Of a DNA stretch of 64,000 nt, positions 17,930-26,526 are shown one piece after another (the stretch's first letter is position 1; the number at the start of each line of letters is the position of its first letter). The notes under the pieces are model-generated. The model did not search any database. It had not been told where the DNA came from and worked only from the letters and a program-made list of their open reading frames with translations. Position numbers and translations under genes: made by a program. Origin of the DNA: Micromonospora chokoriensis (GTDB taxonomy: Bacteria; Actinomycetota; Actinomycetes; Mycobacteriales; Micromonosporaceae); NCBI RefSeq assembly GCF_000718555.1, contig NZ_JOAN01000015.1:248001-312000 (forward strand), read 5' to 3'.

Positions 17930-18787
17930 ATGACGCACGTGGGAGCACCGGTGATGCGGGTACGCTCCGCGTCCGCGCCAGCCCCGGGCCGGCCGGTCAA
18001 CGAGGACCTGGTCTTCCGGTTCGGCCCACTGGTCGGTGTCCTGGACGGCGCGACAGTGCCGGAGGGCTTCGACACCGGCTGCGTGCACGGGCCCGAGTGG
18101 TACGTCCGGCACCTGGCCGCCCGGCTCGGCGTCGCCCAGGCGGTACGCCCTGCCGCCCGGCTGACCAGCAACCTGGCCGCGGCCATCCTCGCCGTGCGCG
18201 CCGACCACGGCGGGCAGTGCGACCTCGACCATCCCGGCACCCCGTCCAGCACGGTCTGCCTCCTGCGCGACTGCGGCGACCAGGTGGACTACCTGGTGCT
18301 CTGCGACAGCCCACTGGTCCTCGACGTAGGCGGGCAGGTCAGCGTGATCACCGACGACCGGCTGGACACGACGATGGCGGAGCTACGGGAGACCGTGGCC
18401 ATCGTGCCGAGCGGCGCGGCGGACCCGGTCACCCGGTTCCGGCACGCTGTGAGCGTCCAACGGGAACGGATGAACCGCACCCACGGCTACTGGGTGGCGG
18501 CTTCCGACCCGGACGCGGCCTTCCACGCGGTGACCGGGAGCGTGCCTCGGCACGGTCCGGCTGCGGTGCGGCGGGCGGCGCTGCTCAGTGACGGCGCGTC
18601 CAGCGCGGTAGAGCAGTTCGCGCTGACCGACTGGGCTGGGCTGCTCGACCTGCTGAGCGCCGACGGGCCTGGCGCGTTGCTCGACCGGGTGCGGGACGCC
18701 GAGCGCGACCATCCCGACCGACTGCGCCGGCACAAGTCCACCGACGACGCGTCGGTGGTGTTCTGCGAGTTCCCCGCAGCGATCTGA
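17930..18787 (+). CDS. PP2C-like (PPM) phosphatase-family protein
   Basis: A 285-residue protein with the spaced signature of PPM phosphatases: NEDLVFRF and GVLDGAT near the N-terminus, a GTPSSTVCLL strand, LLSDGASS and a C-terminal STDDASVV. These hold the acidic metal ligands of PP2C enzymes, though the first motif has lost the usual DG-x-G pattern, so activity may be weak or altered. It could dephosphorylate Ser/Thr-phosphorylated proteins. The ATG follows an AGGGGCGGAGC-like purine-rich stretch. Neighbours do not indicate a partner kinase. Confidence 0.72.
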   Translation: MTHVGAPVMRVRSASAPAPGRPVNEDLVFRFGPLVGVLDGATVPEGFDTGCVHGPEWYVRHLAARLGVAQAVRPAARLTSNLAAAILAVRADHGGQCDLDHPGTPSSTVCLLRDCGDQVDYLVLCDSPLVLDVGGQVSVITDDRLDTTMAELRETVAIVPSGAADPVTRFRHAVSVQRERMNRTHGYWVAASDPDAAFHAVTGSVPRHGPAAVRRAALLSDGASSAVEQFALTDWAGLLDLLSADGPGALLDRVRDAERDHPDRLRRHKSTDDASVVFCEFPAAI

Positions 18788-18927
18788 GCGTTCGCCACCC
18801 GGTCGGGTGACAACAGAGCGTGAGGTGGAACACCCAGGCCGCCCGACCGGCCGGTACCGCTGGCCGGACCGCCAGTGGATGGCCAATGGGGTGGACTTCG
18901 GCCGATGGGGGCGGCAGACTGCGGCAC

Positions 18928-19437
18928 GTGGCGGGTGCGGTCCGGCTGGAGCCGGTGGACGAGCGGAACCTGGAGCCATTGCTCTCCGTAGCGGCTGCGG
19001 AGGCGGAGCCCGGTGATGTCATGCCCCCCGTCGAGGCGCCTGCCGGCTGGTCACTCGCCCGCCGCGAGGCGTTTCGGGAATTCCATCGGGCGAGCTTCCG
19101 CGGGCTGGACGGCCCGACCCGTTCCCAGATGTACGCCATCCTCGTCGGCGGCGAGGTGATGGGCATGGTGCGGATGACGCGCTGTGACGAGCCCGGCACG
19201 GTGGAGACCGGCATGTGGCTCGGCCGCTCGGCACGGGGGCAGGGGATCGGCGCGGCAGCCCTGCGGGAGCTGCTGAACGCCGCCGCTCGGGCGGGTATGC
19301 GGGCGGTGGTCGCCGAGACGACCCCGGACAACATCGGCGCGGTCGCCGTCCTGCGCAAGTGCGGCGCGAAACTGCACGAGGACGGCGGCAAGGTGCGCGC
19401 CGAGATCTGCCTCGACTCGACGCCGCCTGCGCTCTAA
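18928..19437 (+). CDS. GNAT-family N-acetyltransferase
   Basis: A 169-residue acetyltransferase. The acetyl-CoA loop appears as LGRSARGQGIGAAALRELL and the following strand-helix as AETTPDNIGAVAVLRKCGAKL, both diagnostic of GNAT proteins. The GTG at 18928 (VAGAVRLEPVDERNL) sits where GNAT domains begin; a longer in-frame extension to 18820 has no family likeness. The substrate is unknown. It converges with the AAA ATPase gene, with only five bases between stops. Confidence 0.85.
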   Translation: MAGAVRLEPVDERNLEPLLSVAAAEAEPGDVMPPVEAPAGWSLARREAFREFHRASFRGLDGPTRSQMYAILVGGEVMGMVRMTRCDEPGTVETGMWLGRSARGQGIGAAALRELLNAAARAGMRAVVAETTPDNIGAVAVLRKCGAKLHEDGGKVRAEICLDSTPPAL

Positions 19438-19442
19438 AGGGC

Positions 19443-21656
19443 TTACTCCCGGTTGGCGGCGTACGCGGCCAGCCCGGCGACCTGGGCCGGGTCCAGCGAG
19501 GGGCGTACCCGGGCCCGCGCGGTCGCCATGTGCTCAGCGGTGACCGTGGCGGCGGCGAGCGACTCCCGCATCGCGGCCAGTGCGGCCTCCCGGACCAGCG
19601 CCGCGCAGTCGGCGGCGGAGAAGCCGGTCAGGTCCTCGCCGAGGGCGGACAGGTCGACGTCCGGTGCCAACGGCACCTGCCGGGACGCGGCCCGCAGGAT
19701 CTCCGCGCGGGCGGGCCCGTCCGGCGGCGGCACGTAGACCAGCCGCTCCATCCGGCCCGGTCGCAGCAGCGCCGGGTCGACCAGGTCCGGCCGGTTCGTC
19801 GCGCCGACCACCACGACGTTGCGCAGCGTCTCCACCCCGTCCAACTCGGTGAGCAGGGCGGCGACCACCCGGTCCGTGGTACCACCGTCGGTGGCCTGGC
19901 CGCGTACCGGGGCCAGTGCGTCCACCTCGTCCAGGAAGATCAGCGTGGGGGCCGCCTCGCGGGCTCGACGGAACAGCTCGCGGACCGCGCGTTCGCTCTC
20001 ACCGACCCACTTGGAGAGCAACTCAGCGCCCTTGACCGACAGCACGTTGGCCCGCCCCGACCCGGCCAGCGCGGTGACCAGGTAGGTCTTGCCGCAGCCC
20101 GGCGGCCCGTAGAGAAGCACGCCGCGCGGCGGCTGCACCCCGAGCCGGGCGAAGGTGTCCGGGTAGGTAAGCGGCCACAGCACCGACTCGGTGAGCGTCT
20201 GCTTCACCTCGCCGAGGCCACCGACGTCGTCCAGGGTCACCGAGGCCAGATCCAGGGTGGACGCCGCCATCGTGGTGGGCCGGACCACCTCCCGGGCGGC
20301 GGTGAAGTCGGCCATCGACACCGTCGGCGTCTCGGCGGACTTCTGCCGCAGCGCCGCGCGTACCCCGGCCTCCCGGACCAGCGCGGCCAGGTCCGCCGCG
20401 ACGAACCCCGGGGTACGCGCGGCCACCTCGTCCAGCCGGACGTCGTCGGCCAACGGCACCTGCCGGGTCAGCACGGTGAGCTGTTCACGGCGCAGCGCCT
20501 GATCCGGGAGCGGGACGCTGATCCGCAGCGACAGCAGGTCCGGCGCGCGCAGTGCGGGATCGACCGCCTCCGGTCGGCCGGTGGCGCAGACCACGGCGAC
20601 GCCAGCGCGAATGCTCTCCGCGAGCACCTGGCGGAACACCGTCGCCACCGGGCCGGGATCGTCCGCCGGTGCGAGCGCCTCGACGTCGGTGACCAGCAGC
20701 ACCGCCGGCCCTCCGGCTCGGGCCGCCGTCGCCGCGACGCGCAGCCGCTCGGCTGCGGCCTGATTGGCCAGCGCGGCCACCTCGGGCGCCCAGAGCGGGT
20801 GGACGCGGGCACCGACCCGGGCGGCAACAGCCCGGACCAGCGCCGCCTTCCCGGAACCGGCCGGGCCGACGAGCAACACTCCCAACGAGATGGTGGTGCC
20901 GAGGCGGCCCAACACCTCCCGGTGGTGGAAGCCGAGGTCGAGCAGCTCGGTCAACTCATCGGCCTGGGCCCGTAGCCCGGGCAACTCGTCCACGTCGGGC
21001 GCGTCGTCCGCCGCGACCGCGTCGGTGCTGCCGCCGGGCCGGGCCGGCGCGGTGTCGACCGGGACCGGCCCGCCGTGGGTCGCCGCGCCGTGCTCCCAGG
21101 CGACCGAGGTGCCCATGGTGACCAGCGCGCCGGCCGTCGGCTCGACCGTGATCACGGTGAGCAGGGTGCTGGTCCAGGCGAAACCGACGGTGTTGGCGAG
21201 GCTGCGTCGCGCCGCCTCGACCAGACTGCGCACCGAGGCGTCCGGCAGCACGTCCTGCGGCAGCAGCGACACGTCGTCGCCGGCGGTGAGCACCTTGCCC
21301 AGCAGGGCGAGCCGGAGCATCTCCGGGCTGACCGCCGCGACGACCCCCACCGGCCCGGCCAGGACGACCCGGCTCGCCGGGACCAACGGCACCGGGCTGA
21401 CCCGCACCTGACCGCCGTCGCGCAGACCCAGGTTGCCCAACGTCAGGTCGTCGGCGTACAGCAGGGCGCTGCTCGAGCCCGGCGCAGCCGCCGCCGCGAT
21501 CCCGGCCGTCTCCCGGCGGCCGGCAAGGCGGACCGGGTCGCCCGGGCGTAGCCCCAGCGCGGTCAGCGCCTCCGGGTGCAGGCGCACGATGCCCCGTCGG
21601 GCGTCCAGCGCGGCCGGCCGCAGGCTCGCCGTCAGGGTCAGGTCGGGTTGCGCCAC
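19443..21656 (-). CDS. CDC48/p97-like AAA ATPase
   Basis: A 737-residue protein with an N-terminal CDC48-type substrate/adaptor domain (about 1-180) and two AAA modules. The second is canonical: Walker A GPPGCGKT (Lys523), Walker B TLIFLDEVDAL and the pore/second region of homology [20 protein letters not shown]. The first keeps GPAGSGK (Lys270) but has Ala where Thr/Ser is required, and its Walker B reads LLVTDVEAL without the catalytic glutamate, so it probably does not hydrolyse ATP. Actinobacterial CDC48-like ATPases unfold proteins, some feeding the proteasome. Starts at GTG; a 36-bp gap separates it from the hypothetical gene upstream on the same strand. Confidence 0.88.
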   Translation of the reverse strand: MAQPDLTLTASLRPAALDARRGIVRLHPEALTALGLRPGDPVRLAGRRETAGIAAAAAPGSSSALLYADDLTLGNLGLRDGGQVRVSPVPLVPASRVVLAGPVGVVAAVSPEMLRLALLGKVLTAGDDVSLLPQDVLPDASVRSLVEAARRSLANTVGFAWTSTLLTVITVEPTAGALVTMGTSVAWEHGAATHGGPVPVDTAPARPGGSTDAVAADDAPDVDELPGLRAQADELTELLDLGFHHREVLGRLGTTISLGVLLVGPAGSGKAALVRAVAARVGARVHPLWAPEVAALANQAAAERLRVAATAARAGGPAVLLVTDVEALAPADDPGPVATVFRQVLAESIRAGVAVVCATGRPEAVDPALRAPDLLSLRISVPLPDQALRREQLTVLTRQVPLADDVRLDEVAARTPGFVAADLAALVREAGVRAALRQKSAETPTVSMADFTAAREVVRPTTMAASTLDLASVTLDDVGGLGEVKQTLTESVLWPLTYPDTFARLGVQPPRGVLLYGPPGCGKTYLVTALAGSGRANVLSVKGAELLSKWVGESERAVRELFRRAREAAPTLIFLDEVDALAPVRGQATDGGTTDRVVAALLTELDGVETLRNVVVVGATNRPDLVDPALLRPGRMERLVYVPPPDGPARAEILRAASRQVPLAPDVDLSALGEDLTGFSAADCAALVREAALAAMRESLAAATVTAEHMATARARVRPSLDPAQVAGLAAYAANRE

Positions 21657-21692
21657 CGCCCGACCGTAGCCGCCCGCGGCCAGCCCCGCCGG

Positions 21693-22238
21693 TCAGCGCC
21701 GCGGATCCAGCTCGTCCAACAGCGACGGGTCGCGCCGGATCAGCTCGGCCAACCGGGCCGCCGGGTCCGGGGTCAACCCGTCCGGGCCGGGTGCCCAGGC
21801 AGGCACCGTCCGGCCGGAGAGCGGCCAGGCCGGCGGGGGCTCCACCGGGGCCGGCGGAGGCACCGGTCCGACCGTGACAGCGGGCCCGTCCCAGGAGACC
21901 CGCATCGGGTACGCCCGCCCGGCGTGCTCCACCTGCACGGTCACCGCCAGCCCGGGATAGGCCGCGACGACCTGGCGGACCGCCTCGGCCACCTCCTCGA
22001 CCGGCCCCCATCCGGGGACGTCGCTCGGGGCCTCCACCCCGGCGTGCCGCGGGTCGTGCCGGCCCGACCGGGCATCGCGGGCATCGCCGTCGAGCCCGTG
22101 TTGGCGCGATGGTGCGGCGCCACCGAGCCCGTGTGGGCGCGTCGGTGCCGTGGTGTCGTCGCGGTCGGTGGCCCGACGGCGTGACGCCTCCTCACGTCGG
22201 GCCAGCCGGGCCAGCGTCTCGTCCAGGTCGCCCCTCAC
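21693..22238 (-). CDS. Hypothetical protein downstream of the conservon
   Basis: A 181-residue protein I do not recognise. The N-terminal half is charged and low in complexity, rich in Arg, Asp and His. A short folded unit follows (VEEVAEAVRQVVAAYPGLAVTV...RVSWDG), then a Pro-rich stretch and a helical tail. The GTG at 22238 has a GAGGTG site five bases upstream and is preferred over another GTG seven codons earlier. It lies 38 bp after the conservon GTPase gene on the same strand and may belong to that transcript. Confidence 0.6.
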   Translation of the reverse strand: MRGDLDETLARLARREEASRRRATDRDDTTAPTRPHGLGGAAPSRQHGLDGDARDARSGRHDPRHAGVEAPSDVPGWGPVEEVAEAVRQVVAAYPGLAVTVQVEHAGRAYPMRVSWDGPAVTVGPVPPPAPVEPPPAWPLSGRTVPAWAPGPDGLTPDPAARLAELIRRDPSLLDELDPRR

Positions 22239-22276
22239 CAGATCACCTCTTCCCGCCACGGCCGGAGCCGGTCAGC

Positions 22277-23023
22277 TCAGGCCCTCCTGTCCCGGGTAGC
22301 GCGGTCCAGCGCGCGGTCCAGGACGACCAGTAGGGCGTCCCGCACCGAGAGCCGGTCGCGGGCATCGAACTGCACCAGGGGCACATGATCACCGATGGCC
22401 AGTGCCCAGCGGATCTCGCCGAGTTCCAGGGCCAACCGCCCGTCGAAGGCGTTGACCCCGACGACGAACGGCAGCCCGGCCCGTTCAAAGAAGTCGATCG
22501 CCGGGAAGCAGTCGTCCAGCCGTGCGCTGTCCACCACCACCAGGGCACCGAGCGCACCCCGGGCCAGGTCGTCCCACATGAAGCCGAACCGGGTCTGCCC
22601 CGGCGTGCCGAACAGGTAGAGCTTCAGGCTGCGGTCGATGGTCACGCAGCCGAAGTCCATCGCCACCGTGGTGGTGGTCTTGGTGGACCGGGCACCCGGG
22701 TCGTCCACGCCGATCCCGGCGCTTGTCATCTCGGCCTCGGTGGTCAGCGGCGCGATCTCGGAGATCGCACCCACAGTGGTGGTCTTGCCCACCCCGAACC
22801 CGCCAGCGATCAAAATCTTGACCGGGATCGGCGGTGCGGCCGGCTTACCGACCGGAGGTTGCACCGCCGCCGTGCCGGACGAGGGTCGGTACGGCGGCGG
22901 TGGGCCGGCACGCCCGACTATCGGCCCGGTCCCTGGGGACATGCCGTAACGGGCGGCGGCGCTGTTCGCGGCGACCCCGCCGAGCGGGGCGACCGGCCAT
23001 TCAGGAGATCGCACGGAGTCCAT
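22277..23023 (-). CDS. cvnD: Conservon GTPase/ATP-binding protein (CvnD type)
   Basis: A 248-residue Ras-like small GTPase of the conservon family. A Pro-rich ~65-residue N-terminal extension precedes the P-loop AGGFGVGKTT; switch/G3 residues follow as LFGTPGQTRF and the G4-like motif is VGVNAFDG, not NKxD, as in Mgl/Cvn proteins. In Streptomyces, CvnD works with CvnA-C at the membrane in a G-protein-like signalling system controlling development and metabolism. The ATG at 23023 lies inside the 3' end of the DUF742 gene (23-bp overlap), so expression is coupled. Confidence 0.88.
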   Translation of the reverse strand: MDSVRSPEWPVAPLGGVAANSAAARYGMSPGTGPIVGRAGPPPPYRPSSGTAAVQPPVGKPAAPPIPVKILIAGGFGVGKTTTVGAISEIAPLTTEAEMTSAGIGVDDPGARSTKTTTTVAMDFGCVTIDRSLKLYLFGTPGQTRFGFMWDDLARGALGALVVVDSARLDDCFPAIDFFERAGLPFVVGVNAFDGRLALELGEIRWALAIGDHVPLVQFDARDRLSVRDALLVVLDRALDRATRDRRA

Positions 23024-23489
23024 CAATCACTCGCAGGATGAGGTCGGGGTCGACAGCGGTGTCGGAGTCGGTCACGTGCACGTCCAGGTGCCCGGCGGCG
23101 CGCAGGTCACCAACCAGGACCCGCGCCACGCCGAAGTGCAGTTGGGCGCGGGCCGAGATCTCAGCCACCGAGATCGGCTCCGCGCAGAGCGCGATGATCG
23201 CCTGGAGTTCCGGTGCCAGCAGAGCGCCCGGCGGGCTGGTCCACCAGCCGCTGTCCATGCGGGCGGTCACCTGCGTCTCCAGCCCGATCGCCGGGTCGGC
23301 ACCCGCCACCCGCCCGGAGGTGAGCACGAACGGGCGGGGGCCGGTCGGCTGGCCCCCGCCTGGCTCCGGCTCGGGCAGCGCCGGTGTCGCCGCCGCGCCG
23401 TCCCCGGTCGGGGGTGGCGTGCGCAGGTACGGGCGGATCCGGACCCTCGGTTCCGGATCCGGGTCCTCGCCGGCGACGTCGGGGGTCAC
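23001..23489 (-). CDS. cvnC: DUF742 conservon protein (CvnC type)
   Basis: A 162-residue DUF742 protein with a Pro/Asp-rich N-terminal ~60 residues and a C-terminal winged-helix-like domain (ELQAIIALCAEPISVAEISARAQLHFGVARVLVGDL). The GTG at 23489 overlaps the roadblock gene stop by 4 bases, which fixes the start; the frame continues far upstream only as an accident of high GC. In conservons this protein links the roadblock protein and GTPase. Confidence 0.88.
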   Translation of the reverse strand: MTPDVAGEDPDPEPRVRIRPYLRTPPPTGDGAAATPALPEPEPGGGQPTGPRPFVLTSGRVAGADPAIGLETQVTARMDSGWWTSPPGALLAPELQAIIALCAEPISVAEISARAQLHFGVARVLVGDLRAAGHLDVHVTDSDTAVDPDLILRVIDGLRAIS

Positions 23490-23959
23490 TGCTGAACGGC
23501 GTTCTTCAACTCGACGATCAGTCGCGGGGTCAGGGCGCCACCGGCCCGCCCGGCGAAGAGCGTCATCTCGTACGCGACGGTGCCCAGGTTCGCCGACCGG
23601 TCGGCGACCACCCCGAGCACGGAACCGCTGCTGATCGCGCTGATCAGCAGGTAGCCGTCGGCCATGTCGACGATCACCCGGTTCAGGCCGCCGAGCGCGT
23701 ACCAACTGGCCGCCCCACCGGCGAGGCTGGTCATCCCGGACACCACGGCGGCCAACCGCTCCGCGTTGGACCGATCCTTGATCGCCGACATGGCCATCAG
23801 CAGACCGTCCGAGGAGACCGCGATCGCCTCCAGGACCCCGGCGGTGCTGGAGGTGAAGGAGTCCAGCAGCCAGTTGAACGTACGAGCCTCCGGGCTGAGG
23901 TCCCCGTTGGCGCTGGGCTGAGTCTGGTCGACGTTGTCGTGCAGGAAGGGGCTGGTCAC
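23486..23959 (-). CDS. cvnB: Roadblock/LC7-domain conservon protein (CvnB type)
   Basis: A 157-residue protein consisting of one roadblock/LC7 domain (about 22-140), with the typical core AIAVSSDGLLMAMS and YLLISAISSGSVLGVVA. Roadblock proteins of this kind act as GTPase partners or regulators. The GTG start overlaps the sensor kinase stop by 4 bases and its own stop overlaps the DUF742 start by 4, so all subunits are produced in step. Confidence 0.9.
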   Translation of the reverse strand: MTSPFLHDNVDQTQPSANGDLSPEARTFNWLLDSFTSSTAGVLEAIAVSSDGLLMAMSAIKDRSNAERLAAVVSGMTSLAGGAASWYALGGLNRVIVDMADGYLLISAISSGSVLGVVADRSANLGTVAYEMTLFAGRAGGALTPRLIVELKNAVQQ

Positions 23960-26526
23960 CGTGATGATCCTTCTTCGTTCCGGTGGTCGGGGCTGACTTC
24001 GCGGAGAGCGCGGGCGACGCCCGCCTCGAACTCGCTGATGAGGTCGCGGACCTCGGCCGGGTCACCGAGATGCGTAGTGGGCGGTTGGCAGACCGGAATT
24101 GCGGTGAGGTTCGCCCCCGGCACCCGTCGACTCAACCGGGGACGCTCCGGCGTGGCATCGGCCGCGCCGTCACCCCCGTTCACCGTGGGGCCGGCGCCTC
24201 CCGGTGTGCTCGGCAGGCCGACGGTCGTCCGCGCCGACGAGTCAGCGAGGCCCGGCGCGTGCAGCTCGGCCCGGCGTACACCGGCCTGGAAAGCCTCGAC
24301 CAGCGCGCGGGCGGCGGCGGGGTCCGCGCCGGTGGCGTCCACCGGCCGGGTCGGTGCTGCGGTGGCGTGCAGGCTGGCCCCAGGCACTCGCTGGCGGACC
24401 CGTGGCCCGGCCGGCTTGCCTGACGGTTGCGGGTCCTGGGGCTCGGGAACGGCCTGCTCGGGCTCGGGCTGGCCCCGGCCGAACGCGTTCCAGGACGGGC
24501 CGGCGTCCAGGCTACGGGTGGCCCGGCTGAGCAGGTCCGAGTCGAAGCGGGTCGGTGCGGCGATGGCCGCCGCGTGGGGCCGTGCGCCCTGCTCAGGGTC
24601 GAGCGTCGACGTCGTACGTTGGGCTCGTTCCGGCACCGCGACCCGGGCCACGGCGGCCCCCGCGCGGTCGGCGCGGCGCAGCACCAACGACGCCGACGGG
24701 ATCTCCAGGTGTGCGGTCACCCCACCGCCGCCGGTGGCGGCCAGGCCGACCTCCCAGCCGTGCCGACGAGCCAACCGGCCCACCACGAAGAGACCGAGCA
24801 CCTCGGTCGGGGCCAGGTCGAGCCGTTCCCGGCGGGTGAACCGGGCGTTCTCCTCCGCCAGCCGCTGCTCGCTCATGCCGATGCCGTGGTCCACCACGGT
24901 GAGCCGCGCACCGACGCCCGACGTCTCGGCGGCCACCAGCACCCGGGTGTGCGGCGGGGAGAAGACGGTGGCGTTCTCCATCAGCTCGGCCAGCGCCAGG
25001 ACGAGGTCACCGACCACCGCCGGGGCGGCCGAGACGCCCGCCGGCACCTGCACCTCCACCCGGGTGTAGTCCTCGATCTCACCGAGCGCCAACCGGACCA
25101 CGTCGGCCAGTGGCACCGGCGCGGTGTGCGCGTCGGCCCCGGCCGAGCCGGAGAGCACCACCAGGCTGCCGGCGTTGCGCCGCAACCGGCTGGAGATGTG
25201 GTCGAGTCGGTACAGGTGCTCCAGGCGGCCTGGGTCGGCCTCCTGCTGCTCCAACCGGTCGATCAGGGCGATCTGCCGACCCACCAGGTTCTGGGTACGC
25301 CGCCCGACGTGGCCGAACATCTGCGCCACGTTGCGTCGGCCGGCGACCTGCCGCTCGACCAGCCGCGCCGCCGTGTTCTGCACCCGGTCGAAGGCCCGCG
25401 CCAGGTCGCCGATCTCGTCGTTGGCGCGGATGTCCACTGGTTCCAGCCGGACCGATTGCGGGCTCTCCGCCTCGTCGTCGGTGACCCGGACCAGCTCCGC
25501 CTCGGCGACCCGGGCGACCCGGTCGGCCGAGCGGGTGAGTCGGGTCAGCGGTCGGGCCACCGTCCGGGCCACGACCACACTGAGCACCACCACAAGCGTC
25601 AGGATCAACGCCGCCGCGGCACCGACCAGGTACGCGGCGGTCAGCGCGCGCCGCTGCTCGGCCGTCACCTCGGCGAGCACGTCGGCGACCAGCTTCTTCT
25701 CGACGAACTGACCGAGCCGAATCATCGTGCGGACGGCCGGGAAGAGCGCCTCCAGCGGCACGTCGCGGACCGCGGCTGCCGGATCCCGGGCGCTTCTCAC
25801 CAGGAAGTCGGGGCTGGTACGAGCCGCCACGGCCGCCTCGTTGAGCTGGGCCACCGTGAGCTGCTCGGGCGTGATCAGGCTGCGGAACCGGGCGTTGTCG
25901 ACCTGGAGCGCGGCGATGCAGGCCACGTACCCGGCGGTGGTGTCCGGGGTGCCGATCGCCTTGACCAGCAGGCTCAGGGTGGCGCAGGCGCCCAGGCCCT
26001 CGTCGGCTCGGAGCAGCCCGTCGAGGGCGAGCACCTGACGACCCGGCAACGTGTTGGTGTCCACGCTGAACGGCAGACGCAACGACTCGATGATCCCCTT
26101 GTTGACCGGGCCGAACGCGTCCATCACCTGACCCGGGTTGGCGGCCCGGGCCAGCACGGCCGTCCGCAGGTCGATGAGGTTGGACACCCCGTCGAGGGCG
26201 CGGTCGACCTGCTCGGTGAACGCGTCGCCGCGCGCCGCTCGGAGGTCGGCCACCCGGTCGTCCACGTCGGCGGACTTACGGACCAGCTCGCTGCGTTCGA
26301 CTCGACCGAGCAGGAAACCGACGGAGAGGATGCGTTCCTGTTGGAGGTCCTGGACCAGGCTGCCGACCCGGCTGGCGAGCCGTACCCGTTCGGCGGTGTC
26401 GCCGGCCCGCTGCGCCGCGGCGACCCGGTCGAGCATCACCGGCACGGCCAGACCGACCATGCTGAGCAGTGGAATCACCACGAGCAACGCGAGTTTGCCG
26501 CGGATCCGGAGCCTACCGAGCAGCAT
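23956..26526 (-). CDS. cvnA: Conservon sensor kinase-like protein with NIT domain (CvnA type)
   Basis: An 856-residue membrane sensor. TM1 lies about residues 10-32, followed by a ~250-residue extracytoplasmic nitrate/nitrite-sensing (NIT) domain, TM2 about 295-320, a HAMP linker, a dimerisation helix with LDHISSRLRRNAG (candidate phospho-His), and a HATPase with ALAELMENATVFSPP (N box) and VVDHGIGMS (G1 box). The C-terminal ~230 residues are disordered and Pro/Ala-rich. It would sense an external signal and relay it through the roadblock, DUF742 and GTPase proteins encoded next. The ATG overlaps the upstream gene by 14 bp. Confidence 0.92.
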   Translation of the reverse strand: MLLGRLRIRGKLALLVVIPLLSMVGLAVPVMLDRVAAAQRAGDTAERVRLASRVGSLVQDLQQERILSVGFLLGRVERSELVRKSADVDDRVADLRAARGDAFTEQVDRALDGVSNLIDLRTAVLARAANPGQVMDAFGPVNKGIIESLRLPFSVDTNTLPGRQVLALDGLLRADEGLGACATLSLLVKAIGTPDTTAGYVACIAALQVDNARFRSLITPEQLTVAQLNEAAVAARTSPDFLVRSARDPAAAVRDVPLEALFPAVRTMIRLGQFVEKKLVADVLAEVTAEQRRALTAAYLVGAAAALILTLVVVLSVVVARTVARPLTRLTRSADRVARVAEAELVRVTDDEAESPQSVRLEPVDIRANDEIGDLARAFDRVQNTAARLVERQVAGRRNVAQMFGHVGRRTQNLVGRQIALIDRLEQQEADPGRLEHLYRLDHISSRLRRNAGSLVVLSGSAGADAHTAPVPLADVVRLALGEIEDYTRVEVQVPAGVSAAPAVVGDLVLALAELMENATVFSPPHTRVLVAAETSGVGARLTVVDHGIGMSEQRLAEENARFTRRERLDLAPTEVLGLFVVGRLARRHGWEVGLAATGGGGVTAHLEIPSASLVLRRADRAGAAVARVAVPERAQRTTSTLDPEQGARPHAAAIAAPTRFDSDLLSRATRSLDAGPSWNAFGRGQPEPEQAVPEPQDPQPSGKPAGPRVRQRVPGASLHATAAPTRPVDATGADPAAARALVEAFQAGVRRAELHAPGLADSSARTTVGLPSTPGGAGPTVNGGDGAADATPERPRLSRRVPGANLTAIPVCQPPTTHLGDPAEVRDLISEFEAGVARALREVSPDHRNEEGSSR

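Noticed and set aside
19215..20975. Long + strand open frame across the AAA ATPase
   Set aside because: It opposes an unmistakable AAA gene and shows repetitive Arg/Gly/His composition with no domain.
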